This document shows, one piece after another, positions 39,711 through 50,177 of a stretch of 64,000 nt of DNA (positions are counted from its first letter, which is position 1; each line of letters starts with the position of its first letter). Position numbers and translations under genes: made by a program. Under the pieces are notes generated by a model that saw only the letters and a program-made list of their open reading frames with translations, had not been told where the DNA came from and made no database searches. Where the stretch lies: positions 682,001-746,000 of the forward strand of contig NZ_CP028924.1 of assembly GCF_003061515.1 (NCBI RefSeq). Reading direction: 5' to 3'. The DNA is from Colwellia sp. Arc7-D (lineage in GTDB: Bacteria > Pseudomonadota > Gammaproteobacteria > Enterobacterales > Alteromonadaceae).

Positions 39711-39843
39711 TATCAGTTTTATGATCAGTAAAAGATCACCCACGCTCAATTACTCGTAATAATACTAATTTTGACTTTTATGCATATTTTAGATTGATTA
39801 TGGTTAATTTAGTCTCTATATTTGCCGCACTTTCACTCAACCA

Positions 39844-40983
39844 ATGTCCCTACTCATGAATGTTTTTAAACAACCATTAACTGTAAGCGCAGTTATGGCA
39901 ATGTCTAGTACATTTTTAAATGATGTTTCTGCTTTTGAAAACGGCGAAATGCAAACTGATAATATTGCTGCTGAAACGTCAGATACAGGGTTTTCTGGTC
40001 GTATTCGTGTGGGCTACATTTCAATTGATAATGAGGTTGAAGCGCGTATGCAAAGTTCTGCTATCGGCGCAGAGCTTAATTATAGCAGTGCAAGTTGGCA
40101 AGGTCTTACTGCCAACGGTAGCTTATATACCACACAAAAAATATTCCACGATGATGAAGGTAGCTTTTTTGGCTCTGATGGCGACGGTTATGCCGTTTTA
40201 GGACAAGCCTACCTAAAAGCAAACATTGAAAATACTGAAGTTAAACTCGGCCGTTTTGGTTTTGACTCGCCTTATGTTGACATGAACGATGTGCGTATGG
40301 TGCCGAATAGCTTTACCGGCATTTTAGTGACTAATGCCGATATTACCGATACCACGGTATATGCTGCGCATTTAACTGACTGGATCAGTGTAGATAGCGA
40401 AAAACCAGAAGACTTTATTGATCTACTAGGTAGTGATAGCGTTAACGTATTAGGTGTTGTTTATCAGGGAATTGACCATGTTGAGCTACAAACATGGTAT
40501 TACAATGCCAAAGACTTAGCCGACTTTTTCTATGTTGATGCTACCGTTGAGTTTGATAACATTACCTTAGGTGCTCAATTTGGTAAGCAATCAGACAGCA
40601 GTGATAATAATAGCGGCCCTGATGGTGACGTATATGGCATTATGGCCAGTTATACATTGAATGACTTTACATTTAAATCCTCGTATAACCATGTGTCGGG
40701 TACTATTATCAATGGCTTTGGTGGCGGTCCTTTTTATTCCAATGCGGCAGATCACACTATATCGGGTGTACTCGATCAAGATGCCTTGGCAGTTGGTGTT
40801 GATTACAGTGGTTTTGATAACATCACGTTGGGATTATTAAATGTTGCTTTTGACAAAGGTGCTGACGAAATAGACTTATTTTTCAGCTATGATTTTGGTA
40901 ATAACATGGTATTTGATTTTATTTATCACCATATACATGACGATGGAAAAATGGTTTTAGCTATGTTTAATGTTGGCTTTTAA
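39844..40983 (+). CDS. OprD-like outer-membrane porin
   Basis: 379 residues. A signal peptide (about 1-30, ending NDVSA) is followed by alternating beta-strands typical of a barrel: FSGRIRVGYISID, VKLGRFGFDSPYVDMNDVRMVPNSFTG, and a final strand MVLAMFNVGF ending in Phe. The segment around GRFGFDSPYV..D.RM.PN.F matches the OprD/OprF-like selective porin family, which takes up small nutrients such as amino acids or organic acids. The substrate is unknown. The start may be the ATG at 39856 instead; neither has a clear ribosome site. Confidence 0.8.
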   Translation: MSLLMNVFKQPLTVSAVMAMSSTFLNDVSAFENGEMQTDNIAAETSDTGFSGRIRVGYISIDNEVEARMQSSAIGAELNYSSASWQGLTANGSLYTTQKIFHDDEGSFFGSDGDGYAVLGQAYLKANIENTEVKLGRFGFDSPYVDMNDVRMVPNSFTGILVTNADITDTTVYAAHLTDWISVDSEKPEDFIDLLGSDSVNVLGVVYQGIDHVELQTWYYNAKDLADFFYVDATVEFDNITLGAQFGKQSDSSDNNSGPDGDVYGIMASYTLNDFTFKSSYNHVSGTIINGFGGGPFYSNAADHTISGVLDQDALAVGVDYSGFDNITLGLLNVAFDKGADEIDLFFSYDFGNNMVFDFIYHHIHDDGKMVLAMFNVGF

Positions 40984-41161
40984 TTATTTTTTAAGTGTTT
41001 TTAAAGTAACTCAATAAAGTAGTGCTTACATATAGCGCTACTCCACCTTTTTAATATGCGTGAGTTTATTTACTCACAGGTAAGGTTACTCAGTAACATC
41101 ATATTGATTATGTTATTATCTTAATTAATTGCTTTACAGAATATTCCATCATTTTATTGCC

Positions 41162-42847
41162 ATGACAAACCTTACTGCTTGTTTTACGCCTTTTTCTCAG
41201 TCTATTGACAATACTGTGCTGCCAGAAAAATTTACCTTCCCATTTTATTACCAACCACAGCCCATTGCCATTGCCGCTGCTTTGCAGTTACAGCAACAGC
41301 TTGAACAGCTGCCTATTAGCTATTCTGAAGCTTTTACAGAAACTAAAGCTGAACAAGTTAGTACAGGTAAAATGTTTGGTGTTTTAGTGGTAAAAAGTAG
41401 CCAAGATAACATCGGCTTTCTCAGTGCCTACTCTGGTCAACTCGACCTTGATGTAAATATGATTAAATTTGTACCTGCAGTGTCTAATATGCAATTGCAA
41501 GATTCAGCGTTTTTAACTGAAAACAGCATTATTAACAATATTAATGCTGAAATAACGGTTTTGGAAAATAGCCAGCAGCTTAGCCGTATTAGCGAAAACC
41601 TAAATGATGCCACAATAGCCTATCAGCAAGCATTATCATCCCAGCAAAATCAAATTGTGTTGAACCGTCAACAAAGAAAGCAACGACGTACAGTCGCTTC
41701 TGAGCAACTAACAGACAAAGATGCTGAGCGCTTAAGTATTGAGTTAGCAGGGCAAAGTATTCAAGAAAAAAAGCAGCTACAAGCACTTAAGCAAAGCGGT
41801 CAAAAAAATCTTGAATCATTACACCAAGCCTTAACTGACATTACAGATGAAATTGATAAGTTAAAGAAGCTGCGAAAATCACGTTCGAAAAATTTACAAA
41901 AAAAACTCTTCGCTCAATATGATTTTCTTAATGCTAACGGCGAAACGAAAGATTTAAACGCTATTTTTGCCGAATTACCTGAGCATACACCACCCGCAGG
42001 GGCAGGCGATTGCGCGGCACCTAAATTATTACAATATGCCTATCAACATAACTTAACGCCCATTGCGATGGCTGAGTTTTGGTGGGGCGCTGCACCTAAA
42101 TCAGCTATTCGACAACACAAAAACTATTACCCATCTTGTTACAGCAAATGCCAACCCATTTTGACTCATATGCTTAAAGGCCTGAAAGTCGACGATAACC
42201 CATTATTAGTAAATCCTGCGCAGGGTAAAGATTTAACGATTGTTTACCAAGATAGCGATATGCTAGTGGTTAACAAACCTGCTGAGTTTTTATCGGTGCC
42301 AGGTAAAAATATTGAAGATTCGGTTTACATGCGCATTAAAACGCAATTTCCACAGGCGTCGGGGCCACTTATTGTGCATCGGTTAGATATGTCGACTTCT
42401 GGGTTATTAATCATAGCGCTTAATAAAAGAGCCCATAAAGCATTGCAAAAGCAGTTTATTGAACGCAGTATCGAGAAGCGTTATGTTGCATTGGTTTCTG
42501 GAAATGTTGTCGAAGATAATGGCACTATCGAATTACCATTAATACTAGACTTTGATGATAAGCCTCGGCAAATGGTGTGTTATGAGCGTGGTAAACACGC
42601 ACTGACTACTTGGCGTGTGTTAGAGCGGAAAAACAACACCACACGATTACATTTGTTTCCTAAAACTGGGCGAACGCATCAGTTAAGAGTGCATTGTGCG
42701 CATAAGTTAGGGCTAAATATGCCGATTGTTGGCGATGATCATTATGGTTTAAAAGCCGAACGCTTACATTTGCATGCAGAATATTTGTCGTTATCGCATC
42801 CTATTAATCATTGCAAATTGGAGTTTGAAGTCGCTGCTGATTTTTAA
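41162..42847 (+). CDS. RluA-family pseudouridine synthase with a long N-terminal extension
   Basis: 561 residues from ATG 41162; a TTG at 41129 is less likely. Residues about 365-560 form the catalytic domain with HRLDMSTSGLLI, where the Asp attacks uridine, and the later KTGRTHQLRVHC. The first about 280 residues are an extension containing a long coiled coil (about 150-265) and a Cys-containing GDCAAPKLLQYAY segment near 290. Members of this long subtype are common in gammaproteobacteria. The RNA target cannot be assigned by sight. It is convergent with the HTH gene. Confidence 0.9.
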   Translation: MTNLTACFTPFSQSIDNTVLPEKFTFPFYYQPQPIAIAAALQLQQQLEQLPISYSEAFTETKAEQVSTGKMFGVLVVKSSQDNIGFLSAYSGQLDLDVNMIKFVPAVSNMQLQDSAFLTENSIINNINAEITVLENSQQLSRISENLNDATIAYQQALSSQQNQIVLNRQQRKQRRTVASEQLTDKDAERLSIELAGQSIQEKKQLQALKQSGQKNLESLHQALTDITDEIDKLKKLRKSRSKNLQKKLFAQYDFLNANGETKDLNAIFAELPEHTPPAGAGDCAAPKLLQYAYQHNLTPIAMAEFWWGAAPKSAIRQHKNYYPSCYSKCQPILTHMLKGLKVDDNPLLVNPAQGKDLTIVYQDSDMLVVNKPAEFLSVPGKNIEDSVYMRIKTQFPQASGPLIVHRLDMSTSGLLIIALNKRAHKALQKQFIERSIEKRYVALVSGNVVEDNGTIELPLILDFDDKPRQMVCYERGKHALTTWRVLERKNNTTRLHLFPKTGRTHQLRVHCAHKLGLNMPIVGDDHYGLKAERLHLHAEYLSLSHPINHCKLEFEVAADF

Positions 42848-42890
42848 TGATTAGTGGCTCCTATTAAAATGTCGCATTGAATATAATTCG

Positions 42891-42913
42891 TCTCCTGTAA
42901 CTGTCACAGGAGA
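42891..42913. terminator. Inverted repeat between convergent genes
   Basis: An eight-bp stem TCTCCTGT/ACAGGAGA with a seven-base loop lies between the stops of the pseudouridine synthase and HTH-2TM genes. It has no T-run on either side, so termination is uncertain. Confidence 0.4.
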
Positions 42914-42926
42914 ACCACTTACGGCA

Positions 42927-43394
42927 TTAAAGCTTCTTTCCTAACCTTTTTTCAATTTGTTTCTTTTCCCAATCAGCGCCAAAAAAACTGTATACCTCAA
43001 ACACACTTATTCCATGAGAAACTACGCCAATACCCCAGCCAAATGCTGCCCACCAAGCCCAATAATAATCTGGGCTGGTAATAAAATTTACGATAAACAA
43101 ACCAAGTATCACCATGCCATAATTAATAAGGTGACTATAAAAGCCTTTAATGTCTTTCACATGTTCAATAACACGGTTCTCTTCTTCGCTATATTTTTCT
43201 GAATTTTCCATTTTCTTTTCCTTTAGCAAATCTTCAAGTTCAATTTCAAAGACAGCGGCAAGAGATTTAAGTGATTCCAAACCAGCTTTCTGACCTCGCT
43301 CAATACGTTGAATGGTTCTGATATTTAAACCACTAAACTGGGCTAACTGCTCCTGAGACCAAGCTCTTTTAAGCCTTAACTTTCGGACGATCAT
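42927..43394 (-). CDS. HTH (Xre type) protein fused to a 2TM domain
   Basis: 155 residues, with a strong AAGGAGA site. Residues 1-60 are a Cro/CI-type helix-turn-helix (SQEQLAQFSGLNIRTIQRIERG). Residues 75-150 are a 2TM domain: two membrane helices (about 91-107 and 112-130) followed by FFGADWEKKQIEKRLG. Such proteins are probably membrane-tethered transcription regulators. The target is unknown; it does not obviously belong to the neighbouring kinase gene, 120 bases away. Confidence 0.9.
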   Translation of the reverse strand: MIVRKLRLKRAWSQEQLAQFSGLNIRTIQRIERGQKAGLESLKSLAAVFEIELEDLLKEKKMENSEKYSEEENRVIEHVKDIKGFYSHLINYGMVILGLFIVNFITSPDYYWAWWAAFGWGIGVVSHGISVFEVYSFFGADWEKKQIEKRLGKKL

Positions 43395-43514
43395 ATACTT
43401 CTCCTTGTTGCTGTTCGTATTGAATTATTAATTACTCGCTAAAATTTTTCTACGACTTTTACCTGACTTTAATGCGACAGTTATTTAAAATCAGTTACTT
43501 ACACCATTATTTAT

Positions 43515-46500
43515 TTAGGTGATGGTAATGCTTTTAAGTAGCCTAGCAGCGTCGTCAAACTCATAAACTTCTACTTTTGACATAATGTCTTTTAATTGCT
43601 GATGATAATCTTGCTGCTGGGTCATTGCTAATAATGATTGAATGGTTTCAATTGCGGCAACATCATAATTATCGACATCAAATTTTAATTGCTCAATAAG
43701 GGCTTTGCAGTCTGAAATGTTGAAAATAACATCATTAGGCTCTGGTGGGTTGAGTGCTGATAATGCTAATTGAATGCGTTTTAATTCATTTTGACACTGG
43801 CTTAAAATTAATGGTTTTATATTATGTTGTACGGCATTTCTTTCTAAAGTTTGGCAAAGTGTATAAAGGTTTGTAGCACCAATATTGCCAGCTACACCTT
43901 TAATAGTGTGAGCTAATTGCTCAATCTCAGCAAAGTTATTGTTAGCAAACGCACTTTCTAAAGGTGCTAATGCATGAGCATAGTTATTTTTAAATTTAAG
44001 CAGTAAGCGCAGATAAAGGCTTTTATTATTTTGTGCAATCGCTAAACCAGATTTTATGTCAATACCGTCAAGTTCAGGGATGATTATTTGCTCATTTTCA
44101 TTTGCTGATAACAGCGCTTTATTGGCGTTTAAGTGATGAAGTTTTTTCTGTGAAGCAGGAACAACCCATCGTGCTAATTTGATAAACAATTCTTGGGTAT
44201 TAATGGGCTTACCAATATGCTCATTCATGCCCGAGGCTAATGCTTTTTCACGATCGCCGGCCATTACGTTAGCGGTCATAGCGATAATAGGTAAATCAAC
44301 AAAACGAGGGTTCTGACGAAGTTCGCGTGTGGTTGTGTAGCCGTCTTTCACTGGCATTTGGCAATCCATTAATACACCGTCGAAGTGTTCTTGATTAAGT
44401 TGCGCCAGTGCTTGTTGCCCATTGTTGCTAATAACCACTTTAATACCGTTGCTAGTGAGTAATTCTGTTGCTAGCTCCTGATTTATTTCGTTATCTTCTA
44501 CTACTAATAACTTTATACCTTGTAAAGACTCGATGGCAGATAATGAGTCGCGCTCAATTTGCTCATAACTTTCTTTTCTCAAGTTTTCTTTACCTAGTGT
44601 CACCAGTAGGTTATCAAGTAAGTTAGAAGTCGTTATTGGCTTACAAATTACTGAGTATTTAGCATCGTTTGCCAGAGTAGGGATTAACATTTTTCGTTTA
44701 TTGGGGAGAATATGCAAGATTGGTAATTCAGCATGATTATCTCTAATTAACTTTAATTCGCCACAGTATTGATTGTCGCTACAATTTATCAGATCAATGA
44801 GTATTGCATCAAAGCCACCAAGTTGTGGCTGTGTTAAGTCAGTTAATAGTTCACTGGTAGAGCTATAGTTTTTTATTGCAAAGCCAAAAGAATTTAAGAT
44901 CCGCTGTAAAATTACCTGATAAACGCTATTGTCAGTGACCAAAGCAATTTTTAAATCATTTAGTGACGTTAAACTAGATGATTTAGTATTAAGTTCATTT
45001 GTCGGTTGGCTTTGATAAGTGAGGGTGAAATGGAATTTACTACCAATATGCGCTTCGCTTTCTAGCCATATTTCACCGCCTAATAGTTCAACAAGCTGTT
45101 TACATATTGCTAAGCCTAAACCTGTACCGCCATATTTTCGGGTGGTTGATGCATCAGCCTGGCTAAATGACTGAAAAAGTTTTTCTTGTTGTGCGGCACT
45201 CATGCCTATGCCGGTATCACAAACTGAAAATTGTAGAGTTACGTTGTTTTTATGTTTTTTGATACACGACACATTAATTTTTATTTCGCCATGATCAGTA
45301 AACTTAGCGGCATTACTGCCAAGGTTGGTTAATATTTGCCCAAGGCGCAATGGGTCACCAATAAGATTAAGTGGCACATCTTGCTCTACGTCAAATATCA
45401 ACTCAGTTTGTGTTTCGTTGAGTTTATCGACCAATAAATTATTTAAATTATCGAGCGCGTCATCCAAACAGAAAGGGATTGATTCGATCTCAATTTTGTT
45501 CGCTTCAATTTTTGAGAAGTCTAGAATGTCGTTAACAATACCTAATAATGACTCAGCAGCAATATTAACTTTTGCGATATAATTCTGTTGTTCTGGAGTT
45601 AAATTTGTTTTCAATGCTAACGCAGACATACCAATAATGGCGTTCATTGGGGTACGAATTTCATGTGACATATTAGCTAAGAAATTAGATTTAGCTTTTA
45701 CGGCATCTTCTGCCAGCGACTTAGCATCTGCAAGGGTTTCTTCTGCCATTTTTTGTTCGCTGATATCAACAAATGTACCTAATAAACCACCTGCCGAGTC
45801 ATCAGCTTTCTCAAAGCTTTTTACCCAATACATAGTGGTATGCTCTAAACCATCACCATAAATCATGGGTATTTCTTTTCGTATCATACCCTTTGAGGCA
45901 ATAATTTCGGTGTCTTCAGTCTGATAAGCTATCCGATCTGCCATCGGTAAAAAGTCAAGTTCGAGTACTGTTTTTCCAATAATGTCTTCTCTTTTAACAT
46001 TAAAGGTTTGTTCATATGCTTTATTTACGTTAGTAAATGTTGAATCTGGCGCTTTAACAAATATTGGGTAAGGAATAGTGTCAGCCAATGCTTGTTGAAA
46101 TAAAATATGCTCTGCTAATTCAGCATCATGGAGTTTACGTTCAGTAATATCGCGAATAATAGCAACGATAAAACGTTCATTATGCATATCAAGAACACTC
46201 ACGGTGACTTCAGCTGCGAACTCATAGCCACTCTTGTGCTTACCTGTTAGCTCCAATAATTGTTTTTCTGGGGAAGGTTCATGCAGTATTTTGTCAAAAA
46301 CATGCAAGCTTGTTTCTTCAGGTAACAAACAATCAATTTTCTGACCAATAAGCTCAGACTTTTCATAACCAAACATAGTTAAAACTTGTGAATTAACTAA
46401 GTTGTGCACTCGATGTTTATCTAACATTAAAATAGCATCGGGTGCTGACTCCATTAAAGCAGCAAACTGAGCTTGAACTGCATTTCTTTGCGTAATATCG

Positions 46501-49145
46501 ATTAACGTTAAACGTACTTCAGTTAATTGCTCTTCTTCATTATAAACAGGAAGCGCTGACAACATGGTGTCTATGGTTTTTGTATCACTAATATTAACCG
46601 GAATTTCATTGGCTAATGGGTGAGATTTCGTTTGAAATATTTTGTGTACGTAATGTGATGGGTCAACAAAACTTTGCCAATTTAAAGAGGTAAAGGTTTC
46701 ACGAGGGCGCTCAAACATTTGTGCAAACGCAAGGTTATGTTTAATAAACATACCTTGAGCATTTAATGTCGCATAAGCAACGGGTGCGTGTTCATATAGT
46801 TCCCATAGTGCTCGTTCACGTTGATGTAATTCAGCTGTACGTTTTACGACGAGCTGCTCCAGCTCTTCTTTTGAGCGTCGCATATACTTTGTTGAACGCT
46901 GTCCAACAGAGATAGTAAATATGTTGGCGATTAGCGTTAATAATAGAGTAATAAAGGCAATGAACATTAACTTGTTTCGAAGTATGTTCACCTCTAATAA
47001 GGCTTCGTTTACATCAACTTCTGTTGCAATACCAAACCCATACTGGTTGTCCCACAGCCAAGCGCCAAAAACGTTTACACCTCTATAGTCGTTATACCCG
47101 ATAACATTACTGGTTATTTTATTGTTAGTAATTAGGGTAATGTTGTCTGAACGAGCACTATTAACTAAGTGATTTGCCATAAATGTGAACGGTAATTGTT
47201 GTAAGTCAAAGGTCGCATCAGGGTTGTCTATTACGTTAACTTTTGGCACTTTAAGTGTGATCAGTTGTTTGTTTTTACTGAATATTTGTAAGTAATTAAT
47301 TGATGTGAACTCGTTTTCAAAGCGACTTTTAGTCAGCATTTTTCCTTGTTTAGTTACTAAGTAGCTGTCACCAGAGTTGCCAATACGACCTTGTTGCATA
47401 ATATTAGATATTTGGCCGCTAGGTTGAATTCGCATAGATAAAGCGGCAATCACTTGATTATTCTCATCCGTTATCGGTGTGATCATATACATACTGTATA
47501 GATCAATGGCTTTAGTCGTACTATTCAACAAGTCCAAAGCATTCGACTTTATTGGTGGCACAAAATGACTTTCTCCCGTAAAAACAGCGGCAATTATCTC
47601 AGGATGTTGTTGGGCTATTAAGCTGATTTTATCTAAGTTTTCGTTACGGTTTGAACCAATATTGATATGTTCTGAACTGATAATTGAAAAATCTTTTCCC
47701 TCAATACTACTTTGGCTAATATATTGACGTATTTTTATTGTCGACTTTGAGGTTTTCATTGCTTGGTTTAACGCTGACTGCAGGTGTAATTCTTTGGTGA
47801 GTTCTATGACAGTGTTACTTTTAGCTATTTTTTTTAATTGCCTTTCTTGCTCACTTATCCAGTCATTGAGGCGAGTTTTTGTTGCTTCTACGACAAACTC
47901 TAGATTTTTTTGCACGTTGGCGCGGGTGTTCTCTTCATTGTCTTGCAAGGTTAAGTAAATAACACTAAAAATAATAGCGATATTCAAGGCCGATATTGAA
48001 TGCACTATAAAAGGAAATTTCCTCGATGCCATAAATGCGGCAATACGTTGCTGGCTAATTAATTTAGGTAAAAGTAAGGTAGAAAAAATTAACAATAATG
48101 ATACTAAGGTCATCATGAAAATTAGTGATGTACTGTCTGCGTCATTACTTTGATCTGAAGAAAAGTTGATTAACGCATCTTCAAGTAATAAATTTTCGGG
48201 GATGAAAGGCGAATCGATCATGCCTAACTGATGATAAATCTCGCTAATTTTTTCCATACGAGTACGGGCAATTGAACCTAGCGGGATAAATTTAGCTAAA
48301 ATAATCTTTCTAATCTCATTGGCTTCAAATGTTAGGTGAGCATGAGACTTATCTTGGCTATTATATTTCTTTTCAATCAAATCAATGATTTCAGCTTGAT
48401 GGTTAATCGCATATTGCCAACCTTTAATGGTCGCTTGGCGAATCGCTTGAACCCGTTGAGGATTATTTTTTACTTCTAATTCACTGGTGAAGAGATTATC
48501 ACCATAAAAATCAATGCCATAATCTCTAGGGCTGATGGTTAATATGTCTATATCAGCTTCTTTGAATTGAAAGGGCTCATTGGTGTTATATATTAATATA
48601 GCATCAGTTTCCCCACGGGTTAATGCGCCGAAATGGTCACTTTGTTTTTGCCATACAAAAGCCGACATATCTTGCTCTGCTTGCATCAACATGGCTGTGA
48701 TGGGGGCGAAATTTTTCCATTCTTTATCCACCATAATGCGCTTACCAATAAGATCAAATGGGCTACCAATGCCAGAAGATCGCAGTGTTGCAATAATGGT
48801 GGGAGAGTGTTGAAATATTTGCGCAACGATAACTACAGGTTTACCGTTATTTTTTGCCACGATTAAACTCGAATCATTGATACCATAATCCGCTTTGCCT
48901 TCGACAATATAGTCTTCAATAGACCCTATTTTATCGCGTTCTCTCAACTCGACATCTAAGCCAAGTTCTTGATAAAAACCTTGTTCCTTTGCCGCGTAAT
49001 AGCCAGCATATTGAAATTGATGATACCAATTAAATTGAATTGATACTTTATCGAGTTCTTGTCCTAAGCTTTGGCGAGAAATTAATAAAGTTAAGATACA
49101 ACTTAACAACATTAAGACATTTTTATTACGAAAATAATTCAACAT
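43515..49145 (-). CDS. Giant hybrid sensor histidine kinase with NMT1/THI5-like, Cache, PAS, REC and HPt domains
   Basis: 1876 residues. Signal peptide (1-28); NMT1/THI5-type periplasmic substrate-binding domain (about 32-260; FNWYHQFQYAGYYAAKEQGFY); membrane helices near 340-365 and 378-398; a large extracytoplasmic Cache-like region (about 400-730); a helix near 735-757; three PAS domains (about 790-1145); HisKA with His1161 in SHEIRTPMN; HATPase (to about 1400); a degenerate receiver without a clear phospho-Asp; an intact receiver with Asp1594 in LMDCQMP; and HPt with His1746 in AHTIKG. A full phosphorelay with two external sensor domains. It starts directly after the stop of the BtuF-like gene and is surely co-transcribed with it. 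Confidence 0.93.
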   Translation of the reverse strand: MLNYFRNKNVLMLLSCILTLLISRQSLGQELDKVSIQFNWYHQFQYAGYYAAKEQGFYQELGLDVELRERDKIGSIEDYIVEGKADYGINDSSLIVAKNNGKPVVIVAQIFQHSPTIIATLRSSGIGSPFDLIGKRIMVDKEWKNFAPITAMLMQAEQDMSAFVWQKQSDHFGALTRGETDAILIYNTNEPFQFKEADIDILTISPRDYGIDFYGDNLFTSELEVKNNPQRVQAIRQATIKGWQYAINHQAEIIDLIEKKYNSQDKSHAHLTFEANEIRKIILAKFIPLGSIARTRMEKISEIYHQLGMIDSPFIPENLLLEDALINFSSDQSNDADSTSLIFMMTLVSLLLIFSTLLLPKLISQQRIAAFMASRKFPFIVHSISALNIAIIFSVIYLTLQDNEENTRANVQKNLEFVVEATKTRLNDWISEQERQLKKIAKSNTVIELTKELHLQSALNQAMKTSKSTIKIRQYISQSSIEGKDFSIISSEHINIGSNRNENLDKISLIAQQHPEIIAAVFTGESHFVPPIKSNALDLLNSTTKAIDLYSMYMITPITDENNQVIAALSMRIQPSGQISNIMQQGRIGNSGDSYLVTKQGKMLTKSRFENEFTSINYLQIFSKNKQLITLKVPKVNVIDNPDATFDLQQLPFTFMANHLVNSARSDNITLITNNKITSNVIGYNDYRGVNVFGAWLWDNQYGFGIATEVDVNEALLEVNILRNKLMFIAFITLLLTLIANIFTISVGQRSTKYMRRSKEELEQLVVKRTAELHQRERALWELYEHAPVAYATLNAQGMFIKHNLAFAQMFERPRETFTSLNWQSFVDPSHYVHKIFQTKSHPLANEIPVNISDTKTIDTMLSALPVYNEEEQLTEVRLTLIDITQRNAVQAQFAALMESAPDAILMLDKHRVHNLVNSQVLTMFGYEKSELIGQKIDCLLPEETSLHVFDKILHEPSPEKQLLELTGKHKSGYEFAAEVTVSVLDMHNERFIVAIIRDITERKLHDAELAEHILFQQALADTIPYPIFVKAPDSTFTNVNKAYEQTFNVKREDIIGKTVLELDFLPMADRIAYQTEDTEIIASKGMIRKEIPMIYGDGLEHTTMYWVKSFEKADDSAGGLLGTFVDISEQKMAEETLADAKSLAEDAVKAKSNFLANMSHEIRTPMNAIIGMSALALKTNLTPEQQNYIAKVNIAAESLLGIVNDILDFSKIEANKIEIESIPFCLDDALDNLNNLLVDKLNETQTELIFDVEQDVPLNLIGDPLRLGQILTNLGSNAAKFTDHGEIKINVSCIKKHKNNVTLQFSVCDTGIGMSAAQQEKLFQSFSQADASTTRKYGGTGLGLAICKQLVELLGGEIWLESEAHIGSKFHFTLTYQSQPTNELNTKSSSLTSLNDLKIALVTDNSVYQVILQRILNSFGFAIKNYSSTSELLTDLTQPQLGGFDAILIDLINCSDNQYCGELKLIRDNHAELPILHILPNKRKMLIPTLANDAKYSVICKPITTSNLLDNLLVTLGKENLRKESYEQIERDSLSAIESLQGIKLLVVEDNEINQELATELLTSNGIKVVISNNGQQALAQLNQEHFDGVLMDCQMPVKDGYTTTRELRQNPRFVDLPIIAMTANVMAGDREKALASGMNEHIGKPINTQELFIKLARWVVPASQKKLHHLNANKALLSANENEQIIIPELDGIDIKSGLAIAQNNKSLYLRLLLKFKNNYAHALAPLESAFANNNFAEIEQLAHTIKGVAGNIGATNLYTLCQTLERNAVQHNIKPLILSQCQNELKRIQLALSALNPPEPNDVIFNISDCKALIEQLKFDVDNYDVAAIETIQSLLAMTQQQDYHQQLKDIMSKVEVYEFDDAARLLKSITIT

Positions 49146-49146
49146 A

Positions 49147-49959
49147 TTATGTACGTTCAGCCCATTGCTTTATGATCTTTGCCAACTGTGCAACACCATC
49201 GGTAAGTGCCGCAGGACCAGGTTGTAAAATATCTGTTGAGTTTATCTCAAAAATATCACCATTTTTTATTGCTGGGATCGTTTGCCAACCAACTCTTGAG
49301 GTGACTTTTTCTTCATCAAACTTACGCCCACACCATGAAGCAATGTAAATATCGGGTTGTTTGGCTATTACCTCGCTGGCATCTGCCACAATACGATTTT
49401 TTGCTAAAGATTGAGTCGAAAACTCTTGATAACAATCTATGCCACCGGCAATTTCTATTAATTCGCTCACCCAACCAATGCCAGTAATAATAGGATCAAA
49501 CCATTCTTCAAAATATACTTTTGGATGTTTAGGCAATTGTTCAGCTTGTTGCTTAACTTTTCGTAAATTGTCTTGCATGTCTGCGACGAGTTTATCACCT
49601 TTAGCTGGCTGCCCAATTAAAGCTGATACGGTGCGAATCATCTGTAAAATTTCACTGATACTGCGATGATTAAAACAATGAACTTGTATTCCTTCTTTAA
49701 TTAAATCGGCAACGATATCAGCCTGCATATCTGAAAATGCCAAGACTAAATCAGGCTTAAGCGATAGGATTTTTTCCGTTCTGGCGGTAATGTAAGCACT
49801 TACTTTGGTTTTTTCTTTTCGTGCACGTTCAGGGCGCATGGTGTAAGCCGAAATGCCAACAATACGATGATCTTCTTCCATAAGGTAAAGTGCTTCGGTG
49901 GTTTCTTCGGTTAAACAAATAATGCGCTCTGGCCATTTAGGTTCAGGAACTAAAATCAT
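49147..49959 (-). CDS. BtuF-like cobalamin-binding protein without a signal peptide
   Basis: 270 residues of the helical-backbone substrate-binding family (BtuF/FecB fold): RIICLTEETTEALYLM, VVGISAYTMRP-like loop, LSLKPDLVLAFSDMQ, and GIGWVSELIEIAGG. BtuF normally delivers vitamin B12 to BtuCD in the periplasm. Here the protein begins MILVPEPKWPERI with an AAGGAAA site and no hydrophobic leader, so export is not predicted. The stop codon is one base before the ATG of the hybrid kinase. Cobalamin binding is inferred from family and from the cob genes next door. Confidence 0.85.
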   Translation of the reverse strand: MILVPEPKWPERIICLTEETTEALYLMEEDHRIVGISAYTMRPERARKEKTKVSAYITARTEKILSLKPDLVLAFSDMQADIVADLIKEGIQVHCFNHRSISEILQMIRTVSALIGQPAKGDKLVADMQDNLRKVKQQAEQLPKHPKVYFEEWFDPIITGIGWVSELIEIAGGIDCYQEFSTQSLAKNRIVADASEVIAKQPDIYIASWCGRKFDEEKVTSRVGWQTIPAIKNGDIFEINSTDILQPGPAALTDGVAQLAKIIKQWAERT

Positions 49960-50177
49960 GCATTTTCCTTGTTACTTACGGTAGTGTTTTGTTTTATTGG
50001 TATTATATTGACATGCAATCGTTGCTATTGCATTTGATGAGTTTTACTTTATCAAAAACCACGCAGCAATGATTGGTTTTTTAGTGGTTGTAACAACTCG
50101 TGTTTTAAACAAGGTTGTTTCATTATTAATACAGCAAGTTTATTTGTTAGACTGTATGCAATTATTACTAATAAATC

